A stretch of DNA of 64,000 bases from Fragum whitleyi (taxonomy: Eukaryota > Mollusca > Bivalvia > Cardiida > Cardiidae). The notes under the pieces were generated by a model. The model saw nothing but the letters and a program-made list of their open reading frames with translations, had not been told where the DNA came from and searched no databases. Within the stretch, counting starts at the first letter, position 1, and the number at the start of each line of letters is the position of its first letter. Below are positions 11,879-23,878 of this stretch, piece after piece. The translations under genes were made by a program, and so were the position numbers. The stretch covers positions 63,941,020-64,005,019 of the forward strand of contig OX411548.1 in the NCBI GenBank assembly GCA_948146395.1. The letters run 5' to 3'.

Positions 11879-12309
11879 CAGTAAGAAATATTGAGAAAAA
11901 GAACAGTTGAATAAATTTGAATTTATTTTGGAATGATATTGAATGAGTGTGTGGAGCGAGTTTTGGATGATATTTAAAAGATGTAATCAAATATCGCAAT
12001 TTTCGTCTAAGTGAACCAAATTAGCGACATTATATAGCCTCCCTTTAATAAAATATATTTTGTATTTTTTGTCTTTACAGAACAATGAGACGCTAACAAT
12101 TTCAATTATTTCAGCGAAATCGCGATTTTTTTCTAGCTATATATATTTTTTTTTAATTAAGTAGTTGATCTTATCTTTTCTTAGTCATTTTGAGCGTTTT
12201 TGAATGATTTGAGTGTGTGTTTAGAATAAATAAATGGAGCGCTGGGTGAGAAATTTAGAATGGTTTTGATTTGGACGAATGTCAATTTCACGATGTTATT
12301 AATTGAACC
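11879..12309 (+). repeat. B-family TA-flanked MITE, copy 1
   Basis: Family B is about 420 bp with ends CAGTTAACAACATCG...CGATGTTGTTAACTG, an internal hairpin (ATCGCTAATTTTGTTCA / TGAACAAAATTAGCGAT) and a native GAATGAATGGAGCGC motif near the right end. This copy keeps the whole layout with a worn left end. TA flanks and a CAGT terminus (seen best at 20135, 37078, 48164 and 59410) suggest the Tc1/mariner superfamily. Confidence 0.8.
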
Positions 12310-12830
12310 AGGAATTCCATTAATTGCCCCAGCCGCCGTTATATGACTGGAATAATTGTTAAATTCGACATTAGGCCCATTCCATACAAAACAACTCATA
12401 TTCTTGCAAACGTCTAGGATGTTTAAGATTTGTAATAAGCGCAGTATCTTTTGGCGACCAACACCCTAAATAAGTATTCAGATTAAAAATTATTATTCTC
12501 AATTACACCCAATTCTTACCTGGGTGAATGATATTTACATCTGTCGCCATATAAGGAAGATTATCTCGTTTTATATACTATCTATTTTTAGCTTCTATCA
12601 CATGGATGACTTGTCATCCGGGCCAGCCTTTTGTCAGTCGAGCTACCCCGGGCCAGGCGATGACGTCAAACAGAGCCCGTACGATCACGATCTGATATTC
12701 AAACCCTTCATTAAATCTAAACGTTTTGTTTATTGTGACAATGACTTTTATGTTTTTTAAAATGGCAATTTTGTCAGTAAAATGACGTTTTACACCGCTT
12801 TGAACAATAGTTCTGTAGGTTACTTATTTT
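12310..12830. other. intergenic, nothing recognised
   Basis: No coding pattern. A GC-richer patch at 12605-12665 (GGGCCAGCC ... CCGGGCCAGGCGATGACG) is not repeated elsewhere. Confidence 0.35.
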
Positions 12831-13102
12831 CAGCGCAGTTGGTAGCGTGTCGGACAGTCAATCTAAAGGTCCCGGGTTCGATTCCCGACGGCGGCACTCA
12901 TTCTTTCCGACTATTTGTCTCTCACCAACGGGTTAATAATCGTAGACCTATGTGAGATAGCAGCTGGAGTCTAGGAAAGGATGTGATGGTTGTACTGGTG
13001 AGAGAAATACAAGGAACCAATTGTTAGGTGCTCCAGTCGCCGCGATATAACTAGAAAGAAAGGTTGAAAGCGCCGTAAAACTCCATTCAATCAATCAATT
13101 AA
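12831..13102 (+). mobile_element. SINE-1 (tRNA-derived), copy 1
   Basis: tRNA-like head with GCGCAGTTGGTAGCG and B box GGGTTCGATTCCC, a body with CCTATGTGAGATAGCAGCTG and GGTGAGAGAAATAC, and an (AATC)n tail. Imperfect target duplication (CTTATTTT / CCTATTTT) at the flanks. Same family as 18008 and 51792. Confidence 0.8.
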
Positions 13103-13356
13103 TCACCTATTTTATGCATACGTTTGGGTTGTCTGCATTTATATGCTGGCTGATCTTTGTCTATACTGCCTTGATTAATGTTGGAATCTCCAGCGAATGC
13201 TGGTTAAAAAAATTCTTCTTTTGAGAATGTTTTCAATAACCATGACTTTCCGAGCTAGGTTCCATATCCATGCATCAAGAATATGAGGAGGAGTCGACCA
13301 AAACATGCCCTACATTTGCTGCCGATATTGACGACACATCGTAACGGCCGCTACCA

Positions 13357-13488
13357 GCCCTGCGTTCAGAATGACAAAACGGTGTAAACTGTTTGTCAGT
13401 TATACCCCGCTTTGCACGCAGGAAGACGTGCAAAGCAGGGTATAATTGGCAAACAGTTTGAACGGTTTTGTCATCCTGAACGCAGGGC
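13357..13488. repeat. A-family 130 bp palindrome, copy 3
   Basis: Nearly perfect palindrome; GCCCTGCGTTCAGAATGAC left, GTCATCCTGAACGCAGGGC right. Confidence 0.9.
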
Positions 13489-13524
13489 AGATAAACTTCT
13501 TGGTGCTTTTTATGTTGTACATTT

Positions 13525-13782
13525 GTGACCTGTCACGCAAAAAGGGACCATATGGGTAGTGCGTAAAGTGTCGACCCTAGTCAGACTGCGCGAACTGCGC
13601 AGACTGACTAGAGTCGAAACTTTTTGCACTGTGCGCATTTTCTGAATCTAGAATGATCAATCTACCTTCCAGTAAAAGAATTTTTGAAATGCGACTTCTG
13701 GTTGACCTATGGTGGATCAAATCTCTTTTTCGAAATTCATTTTACAGAGTTCCCGGATGGTCCCTTTTCGCGTGACGGGTCA
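13525..13782 (+). repeat. H-family MITE, copy 1
   Basis: 258 bp. Terminal inverted repeats TGACCTGTCACGCAAAAAGG and CCCTTTTCGCGTGACGGGTCA (about 22 bp), plus an inner palindrome CCTAGTCAGACTGCGCG / CGCAGACTGACTAG. Second full copy at 33046. Confidence 0.85.
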
Positions 13783-14480
13783 GATATATTTTTCATTTAT
13801 TCGTACATTACAGTTCTTTTTTCCGATGCTTTTCGGAATGAATGTTAGAACGAATTCGTACTCATGTCCCCGAGATTATGAACCCAAAGCATGATTTTAT
13901 GCAAGAGCTCGGCGTTTATGGAAACGGCAGTGACCTTATAAATGTATGCGTCATTGGTGAAGTTTTGTTTACACAAAATATCTTACGGTAGACCGCTCTC
14001 TGACTTGAGTAATGACTAGTAAATTTAGGGTCGCATATTTCAGATAAAAGTACAGGGCATTGCGTTCAATTTTGAATATGAATATATTTATTATGAATAC
14101 ATGTATTGTAATTTTTAATGGATTTTTTTTAAAAGTGGAGTGACGTAACGATGAATCCATTTTAAGGTGATCCACTCTCCGCTAAATGTTGACTCTCTTT
14201 AAAAAGGGCCTTCAAATTTTGTATCATCTTTTTAAATGCTTATTTATTTTATATAATATGACTTGCTGATGAATAGATCGTAATATATTTTAAAATTTGA
14301 ATTCATGGAGGTATGAAAACCGAATTTCATCAATTTTGCCCGGAATGCATGATTTTGCTTCGTGTATTCACAGAATGTGATTACTGAGATAATTGTTTCA
14401 TATAGCCATGAATAAAACAAAACTCTATAGCCTGAACTAAAGGTCGATTAGACTCAATTGAAAACGAGGTATCTTCCGCG
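13783..14480. other. intergenic, nothing recognised
   Basis: AT-rich with no coding or shared repeat pattern. Confidence 0.35.
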
Positions 14481-14604
14481 CGTTTAGGAAACCAAAACGT
14501 GGGAAAACTGTTTGTGAATAATACCCCGCTTTGTACTTGCATTTGCGTGCAAAGCAGGGTATAATTTCCAAACTGTTGGCTACGTTTTGTCATCCTGAAC
14601 GCAG
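14481..14604. repeat. A-family 130 bp palindrome, copy 4
   Basis: Worn left arm (CCAAAACGTGGGAAAACTG), good central GTGCAAAGCAGGGTATAAT and right arm GTCATCCTGAACGCAG. Confidence 0.75.
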
Positions 14605-14931
14605 TACTAGCTAGTATAGAACCCGCGTCACGGCGTGTTTTGTTCGGGGTCTTCGTTTCGAAATAAAAGTTGGGTAGAATGACCATTCCCAATCCTCCGA
14701 AACCCCTAGTTTATTTGAAAATCAATGGATAAGTGTTCAAAAAAGGAAGCATTTACAATTGTTTATTCTGAACATTTCATTTGAACTTAAAGAGTATACG
14801 GTCAAATTTGGTTCATAGACCATCGGATCTACATGTATTTTTTTTTCGCCTCTTTTGATATAGATTACCAGCAAATTTATTTCAAGTACTAACGTCAATA
14901 CCTTTAATATGAGATATGCTAAATACGCAAA

Positions 14932-14986
14932 GGATTTAGGGCGTAAGCTGTTACGTCCTTAAATCCAAATTCTTTGCATCTGTCAC
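14932..14986. repeat. small hairpin
   Basis: GCAAAGGATTTAGGGCGTAA and TTACGTCCTTAAATCC...CTTTGC can pair over about 20 bases around a 4-base loop. Confidence 0.6.
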
Positions 14987-15254
14987 AGACACTCGGGGCT
15001 AAAAATAGTAACAGATTAAGGCGGTTGTTCGATAGTTTGTCTTCCTATGACGTCAATTTAGACTTGCACCCATTGTCTTGTAGATAGATATCCATATATC
15101 GGTAACAGCCGGGTATACTTCGGGACAACATACTAAGGTAACCAACACAAATAGACCGGGTCGTTACGAAATTCAGGTTTATTGTAGATTATAAAAGCTT
15201 ATATGCATAATTAATATTTTAGCGAGGGCCTTGCATTTCCAATAAATTAACATT

Positions 15255-15412
15255 TTTGCGCTAAGTTAAGTTTTTTCAAGGGTTTTTCATTTTGAATGTA
15301 GTTGTTGATCTTTAGGGATTTTGGATCGTTTTTGAATGTTTTGGGTGAGTGTTTGGAATGAATGGATGGAGTGCTGCGTGAGTGTTTTAGATTATTTTGT
15401 TTTGCAAGGACA
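15255..15412 (+). repeat. B-family MITE, right part only
   Basis: GAATGTAGTTGTTGATC, GTTTTTGAATG and GAGTGTTTGGAATGAATGG match the right half of family B. Confidence 0.7.
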
Positions 15413-15429
15413 AGAAGTTCTGAGGCAAA

Positions 15430-15460
15430 CGGGGGGGGGTGGGGGGGGGGGGGGGGGGGG
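15430..15460. repeat. poly-G tract
   Basis: About 30 G with one T. Could form G-quadruplexes; assembly length is unreliable. Confidence 0.95.
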
Positions 15461-15851
15461 TATCATGAAGGTCGGAGACAAATGCATCACCTTTTATATT
15501 TTCCTCCCGTTTATAGAATTATTTCAAAAATGATTTTAGTAAATATGATCACTTATATCAGAAGCTTTTTGAAAACAAATATTTTAACTCATAAGATATT
15601 AATAATAGAATAATATGGACTTAATATTTGTCGTGTAATGCCTAAATGTTTCCACATATTGAATTGTCAAGGGCATTTTGATTGAAGAATGTACGCAGTG
15701 ACCGACCACTATCTGTTGTGACCGGGGACATATAGGTCAAATTGATATTTCTTAAATAAGGACACTCCCTAATAAATTTCGGAAATCTTCATTCATGAAT
15801 CGCAGTGACTCAATGACGATCCGCCCCTAAAATATGGTGGCCTGTATTGGC

Positions 15852-15952
15852 CTGCCCTACGTCTTTGCTAATTTCCTCCGCTTTGCACGCGCACTTGCGT
15901 GCAAAGCGGGGTATATTTGGCAAAGCACCGTTTTTTCATCCTAAATTCAGCG
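15852..15952. repeat. A-family palindrome, copy 5 (shortened)
   Basis: Central CCGCTTTGCACGCGCACTTG hairpin and right arm CACCGTTTTTTCATCC remain; part of the left arm is missing. Confidence 0.7.
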
Positions 15953-15997
15953 CTGATATTACCGTTTTAAAATTCCGGTGGGTATTCATACGAGTAC

Positions 15998-16840
15998 CAG
16001 TAAGGAACATCGTGCAATAAACAAGGTGGTTGATTTTAGAAATTTAATGTTTTAACAAATATACAAGGTAAATGATTTTAGAAACAGACAAGGTGAATGA
16101 TTATAGAATAATTGTGATAGTGCAAAATGTATGTCATCACGGACTAATCAAACTATTCTAAATCAACGCTAGCCAATATAATCATGAAATGATTTGGTCG
16201 GTTTTTGATGAAGTTGCGGAGCTTTATGAACGATTTGGGTCGTTTTTTTTAAACGAATCTGGGCGTTTAGAAAGATTAATTGAGTGGACTTCTATGATTG
16301 CTAGCTGGGCGTTGGATTAAAAAAAGGTTTTAATCGCGATGAGTGGCGATTGAATAACGTTATTTTCAGTATGTGTACGTATCGTGCTAATATAATACAT
16401 GTATGTTAAACTCTTTTGTGTTCTCCATCTGCGTTCCCTATCTCTACATAAAATACCTACGGAACTGAATGAGCGTGTGGAGCGAGTTTTGAGTGAATTT
16501 AATGGAAGGTAATCCTATATCGAAAATTTCGTTCAGGATGAACAAAATTAGCGATATTGATTACTTCCCTTTAATAAAATATGCATGTACGTTCTTTACA
16601 TAGCTTCCTTCAAGAACCTATGAGACGCTAACAATTTGAATTATGTCAGTGAAGTCCCGTTTTCTTCTCTATCAAAATTAATTTTGAACGACATTGTTGA
16701 TTCTATATTTTTCAATGGGTTTGAGCGTTTTTGAATGGTATGAGTGAGTGTTTGGAATGAGTAAAATGGAGCGCTGAGTGAGCAATTAAGAATTGTTTTA
16801 ATTGAGGGGAATGTCATTTTCACGATGTAACTAATTGTAT
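15998..16840 (+). repeat. B-family MITE, expanded/composite copy
   Basis: It starts CAGTAAGGAACATCGTG. The subterminal motif ACAAGGTGAATGATTTTAG occurs three times in the first 110 bases, followed by an unmatched block, then a complete B body from 16459 to 16840. Either two B copies with a rearranged left one, or internal duplication. Confidence 0.65.
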
Positions 16841-17460
16841 AGCTCTCGTCAAAGTTAGTACAAAAATAAATTGTCTTCACAAATAGTCACACGAAAGAAA
16901 AGGTCAAGTTAAGATTTATCTTTTGGGGTTTATAAAATTTGATCTTCGTTCTAATTCTAAAATATCCTAACAACAGCTTATAATAAGCTGTAGTTACGAG
17001 ATTTCAGAATAAAATCATCGTTATAATGTCATATGACATTTACTTTTTTGCATGCTTGAATTTACACGTATCAGACGACACTAGTATTTTCTCTTAGAAT
17101 TCTATTTCGAGATTTTATTGCAAATTGCAAATTTCTTACATTGTAACAAAAAAGAATACAAGGATGGTTTATTTAAGGTTGGTTGCACTAGGTTGTCAAT
17201 TGGTTTTAGACGTTCAGAATTCACGTAGGTCTATATTCTAGATTATTTTGTTTTTTAATCAAATACGAATTTGACCTTAAAATGTTATTAGCAGTAATTT
17301 CCAAGAGCTTTCCGTTGGTCTTCTCCCCATTCCTAGTGCAAATTTTGCAAACGGAATCATAAACAGTTCAATAACACTTTTTGCAATTGTCAGTCTGATG
17401 TTGCGATCTCCATACAGCTGCTGATCCAGGGATTGTATAAAGGGGGTCGATGTCGGCCTA
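16841..17460. other. intergenic; J-like palindrome only
   Basis: AGCTTATAATAAGCTGTAGT at 16975-16995 is the core of the J palindrome. Nothing else seen. Confidence 0.35.
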
Positions 17461-17546
17461 CAGAATTTGAGTAATAAATCAATAATTTATCCCATAGTAT
17501 CCCTATCTATAGGGATGCTATGGGACTAATTGCTCAAAATCTGTAC
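17460..17546. repeat. 87 bp foldback
   Basis: CAGAATTTGAG...CTCAAAATCTG ends and a near-perfect inner hairpin TCCCATAGTATCCCTA / TAGGGATGCTATGGGA. Confidence 0.7.
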
Positions 17547-17835
17547 ATTTCATATACATGTATATTATTTGTAGCATTTCAAGTTTCAGTGATTCGAACA
17601 CTACAAAAATCGTGTTTTGATTTTCTTGAACTACTAAAATTTGATTGAATTTGTCCACTAAAATGAAGTAATTTAGATACAGAGATGGTTCGTTCGACCC
17701 CTCTCTGGACCCGCCACTGTCATAAAAAAGGCCTTTTTTTAATGTAGAATATAAATAAATAAGGATACGTTTTCAGAAACCGAGATTTCTACGCAATCAC
17801 TTACACGACTCTACCGACAGTCTCGGGGACACCAG

Positions 17836-17968
17836 CACCGCGTTCAGGATGACAAACCAGTGCAAGCAGTTTTCAAATTACACCCCGCTTTGCACGCAAG
17901 TGCACGTGCAAAGCGGGGTATAATTGGAAAACTGTTTGCACCGTTTTGTCATCCTGAATGCAGGGCAG
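17836..17968. repeat. A-family 130 bp palindrome, copy 6
   Basis: Intact; its right end GCAGGGCAG directly overlaps the left end of the B-family element at 17968. Confidence 0.85.
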
Positions 17969-18007
17969 TTAGGAACATCGTATGATTGACAAGGTGATTG
18001 ATTTTAG

Positions 18008-18285
18008 ATTGATTGATTGAATTAAGTTTTACGCCGCTTTCTACATTTTTTCAGTTATATCGCAGAGGCTGGAGCACCTAACAATGGAATCCTGGTATTT
18101 CTCTCACCAGCACAACCACCACATCATTTCCTAGCCTCCAGCTACTATCTCACATAGGTCTAAGTTTTTTAACCAATTGATGAGAGACAAATAGTTGGAA
18201 AGAATGAGTGCCGCCGTCGGGGATCGGATCTGGGACCTCTAGATTGACAGTCCGACGCGCTACCAACTGCCGCGACGGCGGCTGA
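18008..18285 (-). mobile_element. SINE-1, copy 2, with 13 bp target duplication
   Basis: Full-length on the minus strand: GCCGCCGTCGCGGCAGTTGG head, body shared with 12831, (AATC)n tail. Exact 13 bp duplications TGATTGATTTTAG at 17995-18007 and 18286-18298. Confidence 0.88.
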
Positions 18286-18342
18286 TGATTGATTTTAGAA
18301 TTTCGAATTTAATGACATTTAATTACTAATTACTTCCCTTTT

Positions 18343-19540
18343 TATACGCCCGTCGAAAACGGGTCGTATTATGGCATCATCCGTGATGTCCGGCGTCCCG
18401 CGTCCGGGCGTCTGGGCGTCCGGCGGCGTACACTTCTTTGCCCGAAGCATAACTCTCTAACCCTATGTCCGATTTTCTTGAAACTTTATTCTTCTCCTCA
18501 TAACGGAGAGCAGTGCGAAAGAACCATAACTCTACCTGGCCTATTTTTTAGTTATTGCCTTTTTTTTCATACTTGGATCTTGTCCGAAGCATATCTCTAA
18601 AAGTATAGAAGCCTCAATCATGAAACTTGATGGGTAGATAGATCTTATCAAGGGGAAGTGCAGTGCAAAAGAACCATAACTCTACCTTGCTTGTTTTTTG
18701 AGATATTGCCCTTTGTTGTTTCTCATACTTGGATCCTGTCCGGAGCATATCTCTCAAAGTATAGAAGCTACGATCATGAAACTTAATGGGTAGATAGATC
18801 TCATCAAGGGTAAGTGCAGTGGGAAAGAACCATAACGCTACATGGCTTGTTATTTGCGTTATTGCCCTTTGTTGTTTTTCATACTTGGATCTTGCCCAGA
18901 ACATATCTCTTAAAGTATAAAAGCTACAAACTTAAAACTTAATGGTAAGATAGATCTCATCAAGGGGAAATGCAGTACAAAAAAAAACATAACTCTACCT
19001 TGCATGTTTTTTGAGTAATTGCCCTTTGTTGTTTTTCATACTTGGATCTTGTCTGGAGCATATCTCTTAAAGTTAAGGAGCTATGATCATGAAACTTGAT
19101 GGGTAGATAGATATTATCGGGGGAAAGTGCAGTGCAAAAGGACTATAACTCTTTCGGGCTTATTTCTTGAGTTATTGCCCTTTGTAGTTTTTCACACTTG
19201 AATCTTTTCCAGAGCATTTCTCCTAGAGTATTTGAGCTATGATCTTGAAACTTCATGGGTATATAAATTGCATCAAGGGGAAGTGCAGTGCAAAATAGCC
19301 ATTATTTTACCTGGCTTATTTTTTGGGTTATTGCCCTTATTTTCTTCATACTTGAATCTTTTCCAGAGCTTATCTTTATTGGTATATGAACTTTGACCAT
19401 GAAAATAATATACTCTTTCTAAAATTTTTCATCTGTCTGTCTTCAAAAAATTATCTAAAATATTATCATTCGAAATCACTTCAATTCTACTCTTAACCCA
19501 AAGATACATAAAGCTGTGTGACGGGCGTTTGGCATCTTGT
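18343..19540 (+). mobile_element. N-family Helitron-like element
   Basis: 1.2 kb. It opens with a long hairpin (ATACGCCCGT...ACGGGTCGTAT) and GTCC-rich sequence, then about six units of 156 bp (CATACTTGGATCTTGTCC at 18568, 18724, 18880, 19037 and so on). It closes with an inverted copy of the start (GACGGGCGT against ACGCCCGTC) and the end GGCATCTTGT. No coding capacity. Inserted in a B-family MITE. Confidence 0.8.
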
Positions 19541-20117
19541 TTAAAATCTGCGAACTTCTGTTTGTGTGTCTTAACGGACCAAAGGACGGTTTAAATCAAC
19601 AGGGGCCAATAAATTCGTGTGATTTTTTAATCAATGTGCATGAAAAGGTGATCGATTTGAATGATTTCGAAGCGTTTAAGAAAAATTTCTGAACGTTTTT
19701 GTGTGATTTGAATGATGCGCTTTTGATGAAGCGCTGAATGAGTAATTTAGAATGTTTTTGATCGAAATGATTGTCGATTTCACAATGTCGTTAATTGAAC
19801 CATAGGTCGTATGATTCCCGAGAAACATTTTCTGCGAAAGGTGGGTCAGCATCCAATGTACATGTCTTTTTTTTCAAGATTAACACAACGTCATTTCTGG
19901 AACCCTGCATCGCACCGAAGGGGAAGTTGCTTTCGAAAGAAATTTGACGGGAAGGCTCTCTGTCTCGTGACGGGGAAGACATTCATCAAACCATGACCAC
20001 GTGCTCAGGGTTAGGTCACGTGAAACATTTTGTAAAATTTTATCAAAATCGATCCATCAGTGAAGAAGGTGGATTCCTATTTGCAAGATGAGGACGGACA
20101 ATATCACAGACTTATGG

Positions 20118-20134
20118 TCGTACGTACGTACGTA
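20118..20134. repeat. (ACGT)n microsatellite
   Basis: Four TACG units immediately before a B-family insertion. Confidence 0.85.
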
Positions 20135-21865
20135 CAGTTAGTAACATCGTGAAATTGACATTCACCTCAATCGAAACCATTCTAAATATCTCACTCAGCG
20201 CTCCATTCATTCATTCATTCTAAACACTCACTCAAACCATACAAAAACGTTCAAACTCATTGAAAAATATACAATCAACAACGTCATTCAAAATAAATTT
20301 GATAGTGTCAAATGGCGATTTCTCTGACATAATTCAAATCGTTAGCTTCTCATAGGTTCTTAAACAAGAGGACCAAGATGGTCCTAGATCGCTCACCTGA
20401 GTCTCTATGACCCCAAGGACATCACATTAAATAGATAGGCAGATGTCAAAAAGAAGATAATTGCCTAAGATCAAAACCATGGAACGTTTTCAGCGAAGAG
20501 CAAGACAGATATGCCTTTTGCTCTTTGATTCTATGTAAAAAGGGATGCACCCGGTTGGACCCCAAAAGTGACCCCAGGGTCTTGATATGAACAAACTTGG
20601 AAGAGGTCCACTAGATGATGCTACATACCAAATATGAAAGCTGTCTGCCTTCTGGTTTCAGAGAAGAAGATTTTTGAAGATTTTCATTTTTTTACCCTTC
20701 GTGCTCATAAGAGATAAAGGGATGCACCCGTGCAAAGCCCAAATATGACCCAAGGGTCTTTTTACGAACAAACTTGGTAGAGGCTCACTAGGTAATGCTA
20801 CACACCAAATATTTAAGCTGTCTTCCATCTGGTTACAGAGAAGAAGATTTTAAAAGATTTTCGCTCTTTGATTCTATGTAAAAAGGGTTGGGCCCGGGTA
20901 AAGCCAAAATATGACCCCAGGGTCTTGATATGAACAAACTTGGTAGAGGTCCACTAGATGATGCTACATACCAAATATGAAAGCTGTCTGCCTTCTGGTT
21001 TCAGAGAAGAAGATTTTTGAAGATTTTCATTTTTTTACCCTTCATGCTCATAAGAGATAAAGGGATGCACCCGTGCAAAGCCCAAATATGACCCAAGGGT
21101 CTTTTTACGAACAAACTTGGTAGAGGGCCACTAGGTGATGCTACACACCAAATATTTAAGCTGTCTTCCATCTGGTTACAGAGAAGAAGATTTTTAAAGA
21201 TTTTCGCTCTTTGATTCTATGTAAAAAGGGTTGGGCCCGGGCAAAGCCCAAATATGACCCCAGGGTCTTGATATGAACAAACTTGGTAGAGGTCCACTAG
21301 ATGATGCTACATACCAAATATGAAAGCTGTCTGCCTTCTGGTTTCAGAGAAGAAGATTTTGAAAGATTTTCATATTTTCACCCTTTTTGTTAAGGGTAAA
21401 GGGACAGTTAAGGGTGGATTTCATTCATTTGAACAACTTTGGTAGAGCTTAACCCAAGGAACATCCCTGCCAAGTTTCATCAAGATTGGCTCACTGGTTT
21501 AGGAGGAGAAGATGTTTAAAGAAATTGTGGACGACGCACGACGGACGACGCTCGACAGACGACGCACGACGCACGACTGACGACGGACATTCTACGATCC
21601 CAATAGCTCACCTTGAGCACTTTGTGCTCAGGTGAGCTAAAAAATATGAAGCTCTGTATAAAAAGCTCTGTATAGAACTTATATGCTTATTTTATTAAAG
21701 GGAGTTAATCCATATTGCTAATTTTGTTCACCATGAACAAAATTTGCGATATAGGATTACCTCCCATTAAATTCACTCAAAACTCGCTCCACATACTCAT
21801 TCAATTTCATTCATAAATCATTCCAAAATCATCCACCTTGTCAATTTCACGATGTTCATAACTGT
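20135..21865 (-). mobile_element. B-family MITE split by C-family Helitron-like element
   Basis: Ends CAGTTAGTAACATCGTG (20135) and GATGTTCATAACTG (21865), flanked by TA on both sides. The 455 bases outside the insertion match family B throughout. Confidence 0.85.
20365..21640 (-). mobile_element. C-family Helitron-like (HINE/pearl type) element
   Basis: On the minus strand: TTAGCTCACCTGAG, hairpin GAGCACAAAGTGCTC, GCTATTG and a GTCGTGCGTCG-rich stretch. A core of two and a half 343 bp units follows (20520, 20863 and 21206), each made of two related ~170 bp halves. Then the perfect inverted start CTCAGGTGAGC, hairpin GGACCATCTTGGTCC and end TCTTGT. Non-coding. Inserted into a B-family MITE, whose empty site can be read. 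Confidence 0.85.
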
Positions 21866-23290
21866 ATGTACGGACAGAGGGAAACTGACACCAATATACT
21901 CCTACCTTCGGTGGCGTATTCAAATGATAAAGGATGTGTTGATTTAAAATAAGGAGAAAATAGTATTAAGTTTTATCATGAATTTAATTCATATGTACAC
22001 ATGTAACAATAAAGGTTAAGTGGCCAGCACTTTTATGTCATTAATTTATCAATAAATAACAATGTTTATACATGTACATGTATATTCGTAACCAAACAAA
22101 TTATCTACAAATTATTGAATATCGATTTACAAATAATAATTTAGCCAGGGAGCTATCAAAATGTCGTATGTACAGCTTTATCTTAGCTGTAGATACGATT
22201 GTTTGGTTGCTCAATGTCGATTTGCTGAGAAATGCCCGAAGATTGAGGTTTTGGAGATTTAAGAGGATGAAATGAAATCATAAACAATATACTGAATTCT
22301 TGCAATAGGATTAACAAATGTTGTGAAAAGAAGAAATTCAAAAAAAGTATTTTGAAAATTATAATTAAAAAAATGAAAATAAATTGTGTCCAATGATTTG
22401 AATGTTGTGTGCTTAAATGTAATTTGTGTAAATCTGTAATGTATATAATCTAACATTTCGGTCGCCTAAATCCATTTCAAAAAATTTCCAAGAATAATGG
22501 TCGACGAATAATTGATAGCTCAGCACAAAACTACATGTATTGCAATTGCTTGAATACATTCTTAATCTTAGATGTGTATTGTAGCTGCAGGCAATTACTG
22601 CGCTCTTAATGCATTATGTATTTTCATATGTAGCTTTAATACAAAACTAAATGCTTAATTCGGTGGGCAGATATGAAATGGCATTCTTGATCCATCACGC
22701 GAAAAGGAACCATCTGAAAATGAAATTTAATCACCCTAATTCAACCAGAGGTTGCATTTCGACAAAATTTATATCAGATGACAGATGGATTATTCCTGAC
22801 TCGGGATATCTGTTAGGTACGGAATATTGACGATCCTGGTCACTCTTGACCAGGGTCGACACTTCTCCGATCTCCAGTTGAGTCTTTATTTTTGTTTATT
22901 GGGGAACACTTTTTTACATGATGATTGTATGAATGTATAATATAAAACAAATTGTGAAAAGAATGAAGAATCGCTCTTTTTGAGATTTGTACTTAGAAAA
23001 ATCTTAAACGAGTAAACAATACACAACATTTCTCCAATTTACTATCAGTTTTGATATGCTTATATGTTCTTTTCGGTTGGAAAAGAAAAATAAAGTTTTT
23101 ATTTTTTCTTTAAATATTATTTTTTTGCATGTTCAATTGTTTTGCAATTAATGGTACACGTTCAAACTATAATTGAGTTGCATAACCACATTTTATTGCA
23201 AATTTACACGTTTGTAAGTTTGTTTTTTCTCGCCAAAAAACTTTCCCAACGATTAAGAAATTAGCTCATTTTATTTGGAAATCAAGTCCA
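21866..23290. other. intergenic; H-family fragment
   Basis: 22690-22866 holds an H-like end (CATCACGCGAAAAGG) and a core fragment ACCAGGGTCGACACTT. The rest is AT-rich with no recognised feature. Confidence 0.4.
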
Positions 23291-23405
23291 CTGTTTCCAT
23301 CTTTGCAAGCCAAGGCGTCAAACTACCCTTTGTTCCCTACAAACAAGGAACACAAGGAAAACAGTATAGTTTGAACCTTTGCCTTGCGAAGATGCAACTT
23401 GCATG
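23291..23405. repeat. 115 bp foldback
   Basis: CATCTTTGCAAGCCAAGGCG with CAAACTAC, and the inverted GTAGT-like TATAGTTTGAACCTTTGCC with GCGAAGATGCA, close a hairpin around TTGTTCC. Confidence 0.7.
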
Positions 23406-23878
23406 GCTGCGAGATTACTTTTTCATGGAGGACGATGTTATATGAGCATATTTTGTATTTTCTTTTTAAGTTGAAAGTCCTGCATCATTTTGGGTTCAGA
23501 AAGGCTAGCAAAAAAATCGTCAGTTGAATACCAAGAACTCGAAACTACAGCTTTGTACAAATCTGTACAAAGTTGTATTTACGAGTTTTTGGTCGTCAAT
23601 GGACGACTCGATTTATCATTATCCATGATTCACAAATCATTTTGTCAAATTTGTACACATATATATCTAGTGACATTTTTGAGTCAGCAGTCATTATAAA
23701 TACACATCTGTATCACGATTCAAAACTATTGTGATATGAATATTCTCTTCCGCTTTATTTACACTGAACCGTATCACAGTTATGACGTCATTCATAAATG
23801 AGCCGGACTACTTTTTTGTCCCTGAAAAGCCTTTGGTTTGGCCTGAAAAGAGAAGTAGAGAAACGTAAATAACATTTT

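Larger units (their letters stand above)
17968..19801 (+). mobile_element. B-family MITE split by a SINE and a Helitron-like element
   Basis: The left part (CAGTTAGGAACATCG..., 17968-18007) is interrupted by SINE-1. It resumes at 18286, is interrupted again at about 18343 by the N element, and resumes at 19541. After 19541 (AAAATCTGCGAACTTCTG, TGTGTGTCTT, GGACCAA) it aligns with the intact copy at 53368. The order of events is B first, then the two insertions. Confidence 0.75.

Noticed and set aside
15336..15613. Two overlapping small frames with poly-Gly
   Set aside because: They run through the B-family MITE and a poly-G tract.
20365..21640. Autonomous Helitron
   Set aside because: No Rep or helicase coding sequence; the element is nearly all tandem repeat.
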